A DNA stretch of 64,000 nucleotides. Origin: DATGPD01 sp041398565 (lineage in GTDB: Bacteria; Planctomycetota; UBA1135; UBA2386). The stretch lies in NCBI GenBank assembly GCA_041398565.1, contig JAWKUN010000005.1, forward strand, positions 1,116,001 to 1,180,000. The letters are read 5' to 3'. The notes under the pieces are model-generated. The model had not been told where the DNA came from. It made no database searches and was given only the letters and a program-made list of their open reading frames with translations. Shown here one piece after another: positions 59,042-64,000 of this stretch. The position numbers and the translations under genes were made by a program. Each line of letters opens with the position of its first letter. The stretch's first letter is position 1.

Positions 59042-61639
59042 TCAGAAGTCGCCGCCGACCAGCGTGTCGAGGCCGTTGCTGTAGACCAGCTTGCGCGTCG
59101 ACGGTGCACCCGGGTCGAGGACGACGCCCTGGGTGTAGAAGTGGCCCTGGATCAGGTTGACCAGGTTGGGCAGCGGCAGGGGCACGCTGCCGGTGCCGCT
59201 CCCCGACGTCGCCAGCGGCAGCGACACGTCGATGCTGACGCAGAGCTGGCAGGTCGGTCCGACGCCGAGGAACGCCAGGTTCAGCGGCAGCGGCAGACCG
59301 TTCCAGGTCGTGCGCGACACGCCGATGTAGAGCACTCCCGCCGCGTTGCCGACGGCGTTGCTGATGTTCCACTGCAGCGTGTTGTTGATCTCCAGGGTTC
59401 CGCCGCCCGAGTGCACGGGCACGAGGTTGCCGGTGCCGGGACAGCCGGCGCAGAACTGGGTGTAGCTGCCGTTCACGTGCGTGTGGAGTACTCCGCCTCG
59501 GCGGCGATCGCCGTCGAACCGGCGGTCACGGCGACGGCCAGCGCGCGGGTGCCGAGCGTTCGGCTGGCTGGCCGCCGTTGAGCCACCAGCGCTTGAAACC
59601 GGCGCCGGCCTGGGTGGCGGGTGCGGTCAGGGTCACGTTGGACCCGGCCACGTAGTAGCGCGTGAAGTTGGTGGGCACCGTTGCCGTTGCCCTGGGCGTC
59701 GGAGGGGCTGACGCTGATCGCGACGCCGGTGGCGCTGCGCGCGCCGATGCTGATCGGCCGCGTCTCGTCGTAGATCGCCTGGGCGATGTGGTCGCGGAGT
59801 TGCCGGCGGCGAGGAACAGAGTGCTCCGGGACGACGAGTAGTAGGCCGGCGTGCCGTAGGGTGCAGCGCGGAAGCGCCACCTTCCACCGGTAGACCTTGC
59901 CGCCTGCCGTGTGGGTCAACGGCGCCGTCAGCACGTAGTTGCTGTTGGGGGTGTAGCTCAGGTAGCCGATCGTGGTCACACCCGTGCGGCCCTGGAGGTC
60001 GGGCTGGCAGGTGAGGGCGACGCCTTGCGGCTCGCTCCACACCGTCGTCGTCGCCCAAGCCGTGTTGTCGCGCTCGCGCCCGAACCAGGCGTAACGCGGC
60101 GTCTGGTGGCGTTGCCGGTGCCGCCGACCATGCCCATGCCCGACGCCACGAAGGACAGCGAGCGCACCGGTGCGGCTGCACCGAGAAGTAGTCGCCCCAC
60201 AGCGGGTTGCCCAGGCTGTTGTTGGTGCCGGCGAACTGGATGAGCGTCTGGCCCGCGAAGTTGGGATTGGCAGTCGTCGACGATGGCACAGAACGACGAG
60301 GGGTTGGACCTCGCCGGTCGCGGTGCCGCCGGCGGCGACCGTGAAGCCGATGTGCCCGGCCTGGTTGCCCGAGGCGGACGGATACATGATGCCGAAAGAG
60401 GCCCAGGCGTCTTCGTCGGCGATGAGCGTGTCGTCGGCGACGCGGAAGCGGGAGATGCGGCTGTACGTGGCTGCGGGCGCCCGGTGCCCGAACTCGCCGT
60501 CCACAAGAAGCCGCATCTGGGGCGTCTGGTAGGCGCCGGTCAGGCGGTCGCCGATGCGGCCGGCCCAGTTGTTGACGCGGTTGGCCGCCAACGACGTGTA
60601 GGGCCCGGCGTTGTAGGCGGCGTGATTGCGCTCGATCGTCGTCAGGCTGCCCGACACGATCTTGAAGATGCGCATGCGCGAGTTGCTGGCGTGCGTGCCG
60701 CCGTAGATGGTGTCGTCGGCGCCGCGCGTGAGCTTACCGAGCCGCCGCCGCCGATGTTGGTCGTGAACCACCAGCCCACGCTGCCGCTGCCGGCGACGAA
60801 CTCGCTGAGGCGCATCGTCCAGATCACCGCGTTCTGGGCATTGGCCCGCGGCGTTGAAGATGTTGCTCGTGAAGAAGATGCGGTCGCTGCTGACCGCCAT
60901 GCTCCGGGTAGTCGAGCCACTGCCGGCAGGCCGGTCAAACCCTGCGGCGTGAACACGTAGGACGACCAGGAGTTGGCGGCGATGTTGCCGCCGACGGCGA
61001 AGGCCACGCGCGCCGAGCCGCGCTGCGTCGTGGCGCTGTTACCGACTCGAAGCGTACCACCATCACGTCGTGGCTGCGCGCGTACAACGAGGTCTGGTCG
61101 CAGCAGAAGCCACCGTCGATGGCGCTGAACTTGGTACGGGTTGACGTAGCTCCAGCTCGAGCTGTTGGTCGACAGGGCGGCGAACCAGTTGCCGGTGTAG
61201 AAGCCGACCGTGCTGCTCGGGTTGTCGACACCGCGGAAGGCCACCGTCGGCTCGCACACGATGCCGCGGCCGGCGCCGCTCGGCGTGACCGTGGCGCTCG
61301 AGTAACGGTCACGTCGCATGGCGCGGCGATGCCGACGCCGCTGAGCCGCATCGGCGGGCTCTGCGGCTGCGGCAGGCCCGACTCCTCGATCGGGGTCGGC
61401 GGCAGCGTGTGCGGCGGCAGCGGCGCCACGACGCCGCGCGGCGGCGGCGGCACGTCGACGTCGTCGGTATTCGTGGCCGGTTCGGCAACGATCCACGCGG
61501 TCTGCGGTGGGAACGGCCCGCGCACGTCCTGCGCGGTGGCCCACGCCGGAATCGCGGCCAGGGCGAAGACGGTTGCCAGGGCGTGACGCCGAGCGGAGGC
61601 GCGCGGACGAGAAGGGGAGGACGGGTTCGTCTTGTGCAT
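59042..61639 (-). pseudogene. Secreted beta-rich protein gene broken by about 15 indels
   Basis: The frame opens with a signal peptide at ATG 61639 (MHKTNPSSPSRPRASARRHA to WATAQ). It ends with a Cys-containing beta domain (residues encoded 59042-59476) like those of two other secreted proteins here. Between about 61300 and 59480 the coding sense jumps among all three frames near fifteen points. Each jump is explained by one missing or extra base. Read across the frames, the protein is intact: VGFYTGNWFAALSTNSSSWS, WTMRLSEFVAGSGSVGWWFT, DDTIYGGTHASNSRMRIFKI, GQTLIQFAGTNNSLGNPLWG. Corrected length would be about 865 aa. A sequencing or assembly fault fits better than true decay, since substitutions and stops are absent. 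Confidence 0.7.
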
Positions 61640-61857
61640 GAGGTGATGTCGAGAGAACGGGCTGCACGAGGCGGCCAACCGGCGTCGGTGCCGGACGCTC
61701 GGAGGTGCGCCGAACGGAGGGTGGGAGGTCGGAGGTTTCTGACCGTTCTGGTGACAAAAGTCCGTCGTCCGCCGTCGTCCGGGGCCCCATTCTTGGGATC
61801 CGTCGTTGCGCCGCGATCGGGGCAGGCGGTGTCCAGCGGGGACGGCCGACGGCGCCG

Positions 61858-64000
61858 TCAGTGGCGCAGCAGCCACGTGCGCGCCGCCTGCCGCTCGGTC
61901 AGCGACAGGCCGGCGTCCTGCCACAGCGCTCGCAGCGCCGCGCTCTTGTCGCCGCCGCTCCGCGCGAGCACGGTCGCGGCGCGCTCGGCCATCGCTGATT
62001 CGTGCTGGCCGCGGGCGGCGGCCTCGCGCCCGCGCTGCCAGCCGACGATCGTGTCCCACACGCGCACGGTGCGGTCGCCCGACGCGGTGAGGAAGCGCGT
62101 GCCGTCGGGACTCCAGGCGATCGACTCGACGGTGCGTTCGTGGTCGTCGAACACCGCCAGGCAGTCGCCGGTGGTCGGGTCCCAGATGCGCACCTGATCG
62201 TCCTGGCCGCCCGTCACCAGCCGTCCGTCTGGACTGAAGGCCAGCGCGAAGACGAAGCCGAGATGGGCGCGCAGGGTCTGCAGCAAGCGGCGGTTGCTCA
62301 GGTCCCAAACGAACACGCGACCCCAGGAGTAGCCGGTCGCGGCCAGCTTGCCATCGTCGGACACCGCGAGGCACAAGCCGACGTTGGGGGGCCGGTTCCG
62401 ATCGAGGCGCTCTTGGATTTGGGCGACGGTGCCGCCTTGGTTCGGCACGTCGCGCAGCGCCTCCTGCCAGTCCGTCTTGTCCAGCAGCAACTGGCCGGTG
62501 CGCAGATCGAACACGCCCTCGGCGCTGGCCAAGGTGTGGTCGTCGCGGCCAAGCGCCCAGGCGCGCGCGAGCCGTTCGCCCGGCGCGACCCGGCGCCAGA
62601 TGGGCGAGCCGACCGCAACCTTGGCGTGGTCGCCCTGGATGCGCTGCGAGCTGCCGGTGGCCAGATCGAGCAGGTTGTGGTAGCCGTACTTGTCGGGTGC
62701 GAACAGCGCGAGGCCGTCGCGCGCGAAGGCGAGGCCGGTCAACTCGTAGCTCGAGGCTCGGTACTCGCACAAGCGCTCGCCGGTATCGGCGTCCCACACG
62801 GTCACCATGCCCATGGTGTCGGCGCCGGCGACGAGCTGCCCGTCGGGACTGAAGGCGGCGGCGACGACGTAGTCTCGGTGTGGCCCGAGGACGCGGCGCG
62901 AACGTCGCACCGGCAGCACCTCGACGCCACGCGGCGTTCGCGTCATCACCGCGTCGCCGCCGGGATGAAGCACCGGCGCTTGGTCGCACGGGATCGACAG
63001 CTCGTGCACCAGGCGACGGGTCACCACGTCGTGGATCTGGATGCAGCCGGCGCTGGCACTGGAGCTCAGGAGCAGCGAGCCGTCGGCGCTGAAGTCGGCC
63101 CGGTCGGGCTCGCCAGCCATCGCCGAGATCGCGTCTTGCCATGTCTCCTTCTTGTCGGCTTCGGCAAAGTAGACCCGGCGATGGGTGCGGACGACGCCGG
63201 CGATGAAGCGGCCGTCCGGGCTGATCGTCGTGCGATGGTCCCACGGGCTGAGCTGCTCGAGCCGCGCGCCGGTCACGAGGTCGCGCCGGTAGCCCCTGTC
63301 GCTGAAGGACCGCGAATCGGCGAGGATCGGGGTGCGACCCGAGCTGCCCGAGGCCGGGAACGTCGTCCAGGTGCCGTCGAGCAGGTCGACGCGCAGGAGT
63401 GGCCGCCCGGGATAGTGGCACCACGTGAGCATGAACCGGTCGTCGGGGGAGAACGCCAGGCGATGCAGTGCCGTGGTCTCGACGCTCAAGTCGAGCAGGG
63501 CGCTGCCGTCGGTGGTGCTCCACACGATCAGGCGATGGCACTGGCCGTTGTCAGGGCCGTGGATGGTGGCCGCCTTGGCTCCGCTCGCGGAAATGAAGAC
63601 GTTGCGGATGCGATCGGGGGCCTGCCAGCGCGCGAGCACTCGGCGCGTGGCGACGTCGAGGAACGTGAGCTCGTGGCCTGCTGCGCTCAACACGACCGGG
63701 CTCCCGGCCGCGGTCCAAGCCAGCGCGGTGCCCGTGCCTTCGCTGACCTCCAGCAGCAGATCGGCCGGATCGAGCGCGGCGCGCATCAGGTGCCACTCGC
63801 AGCCGCGGAAGCGCGGCTCGCTGGTGGCGAGAGCTCGATCGGCCGCGTAGGCGTGCGTGCGCAGTTGCGTCGACGCGGCGAGCATGGCGCCGGCGTAGGC
63901 GCGTCGCGCCGAGCGCTCGGCGTTGTGCGCCGCGAGCCGCGCGTTGTGGTCGGCTCGCAGTGCGAACAGCGCCGTGCCTCCCGCGCCCGTCGCCAGCACG
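61858..64000 (-). CDS. WD40-repeat C-terminus, probably of a Ser/Thr protein kinase (partial)
   Basis: The gene runs off the right edge of the window, so its N-terminus is missing. The visible part starts at the end of a membrane helix (VLATGAGGTALFALRADHNA), then a helical segment (RRAYAGAMLAASTQLRTHAY; FRGCEWHLMRAALD) typical of planctomycete kinase-WD40 proteins. WD40 blades follow, the clearest being AAFSPDGQLVAGADTMGMVT, LAFSPDGRLVTGGQDDQVRI and IAWSPDGTRFLTASGDRTVR. A short helical tail ends the protein. The kinase domain itself is not visible and is inferred from the family layout. The gene would be transcribed toward the frameshifted gene 218 bp downstream; that gap shows no other feature. 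Confidence 0.75.
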   Translation of the reverse strand, partial: VLATGAGGTALFALRADHNARLAAHNAERSARRAYAGAMLAASTQLRTHAYAADRALATSEPRFRGCEWHLMRAALDPADLLLEVSEGTGTALAWTAAGSPVVLSAAGHELTFLDVATRRVLARWQAPDRIRNVFISASGAKAATIHGPDNGQCHRLIVWSTTDGSALLDLSVETTALHRLAFSPDDRFMLTWCHYPGRPLLRVDLLDGTWTTFPASGSSGRTPILADSRSFSDRGYRRDLVTGARLEQLSPWDHRTTISPDGRFIAGVVRTHRRVYFAEADKKETWQDAISAMAGEPDRADFSADGSLLLSSSASAGCIQIHDVVTRRLVHELSIPCDQAPVLHPGGDAVMTRTPRGVEVLPVRRSRRVLGPHRDYVVAAAFSPDGQLVAGADTMGMVTVWDADTGERLCEYRASSYELTGLAFARDGLALFAPDKYGYHNLLDLATGSSQRIQGDHAKVAVGSPIWRRVAPGERLARAWALGRDDHTLASAEGVFDLRTGQLLLDKTDWQEALRDVPNQGGTVAQIQERLDRNRPPNVGLCLAVSDDGKLAATGYSWGRVFVWDLSNRRLLQTLRAHLGFVFALAFSPDGRLVTGGQDDQVRIWDPTTGDCLAVFDDHERTVESIAWSPDGTRFLTASGDRTVRVWDTIVGWQRGREAAARGQHESAMAERAATVLARSGGDKSAALRALWQDAGLSLTERQAARTWLLRH

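Noticed and set aside
1..64000. CRISPR array, tRNA, rRNA, integrase or transposase
   Set aside because: No regularly spaced short repeats, cloverleaf sequences or mobile-element protein motifs were seen. The only tandem array is the 184-bp repeat without spacers.

Overview
The window is a GC-rich (roughly 70%), gene-dense chromosomal segment of a bacterium that I would place in the Planctomycetota. This is inferred from family content; there is no rRNA to confirm it. The pointers are sulfatases, a DUF2961/GH172 enzyme, BatA-type von Willebrand factor A (vWA) operons, DUF4175-like and NPCBM proteins, many secreted HEAT or PQQ-propeller proteins, an ECF sigma factor fused to a membrane anchor, a probable protein kinase with WD40 repeats, and a complete hook/rod flagellar cluster. 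There are no tRNAs, CRISPR arrays, phage genes or transposase genes.

Layout. 0-2 kb: a two-component pair on the minus strand (response regulator cut by the window edge, sensor kinase with one frameshift). 2-14 kb: secreted HEAT-repeat and beta-rich proteins of unknown function and a Vps62-like protein, with three tandem copies of a 184-bp structured repeat at 4.9-5.4 kb. 14-24.5 kb: a PQQ-like propeller protein, then an operon of a prenyltransferase-repeat protein, a BatA-like protein, a vWA/amidotransferase-like protein and perhaps an MFS transporter. 24.7-26.8 kb: a GH172-type glycosidase. 27-33.5 kb: a second cell-envelope operon (DUF4175-like, a long coiled-coil protein interrupted by an in-frame TGA, a TPR protein, an NPCBM protein). 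The two envelope operons share a conserved leader block, which suggests joint control.

33.6-47.3 kb: a tightly packed minus-strand flagellar operon in the order fliK-flgD-flgE-flgF-flgG-flgA-flgH-flgI-flgJ-flgN-flgK-flgL-orf86-GNAT acetyltransferase. It begins behind a near-consensus sigma-54 promoter with two dyad sites about 110 and 134 bp upstream of the predicted start. A divergent flgM-like gene lies on the other side. 48-51.3 kb: an ECF sigma factor joined to one membrane helix and about eight carboxypeptidase-regulatory-like beta repeats. 51.6-53.7 kb: a sulfatase fused to an SGNH esterase.

53.9-58.1 kb: a minus-strand set of a small Cys-containing secreted protein, a tetraheme cytochrome c with a phosphoesterase-like part, and a HEAT plus ChaN-like lipoprotein, probably linked by heme chemistry. 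58.4-64 kb: a free ECF sigma factor, a secreted protein gene broken by about fifteen single-base indels, and a WD40 protein, probably a kinase C-terminus, that runs off the window.

Three families of structured non-coding repeats punctuate the window: the 184-bp repeat (four full copies and one partial), a roughly 43-bp hairpin on gene 3' ends (three copies, with a compensatory base-pair change), and a 165-bp long inverted repeat (one intact and one degenerate copy). All coordinates, motifs and repeat comparisons were made by eye from the sequence. Family assignments come from recognised motifs and were not checked by a database search.
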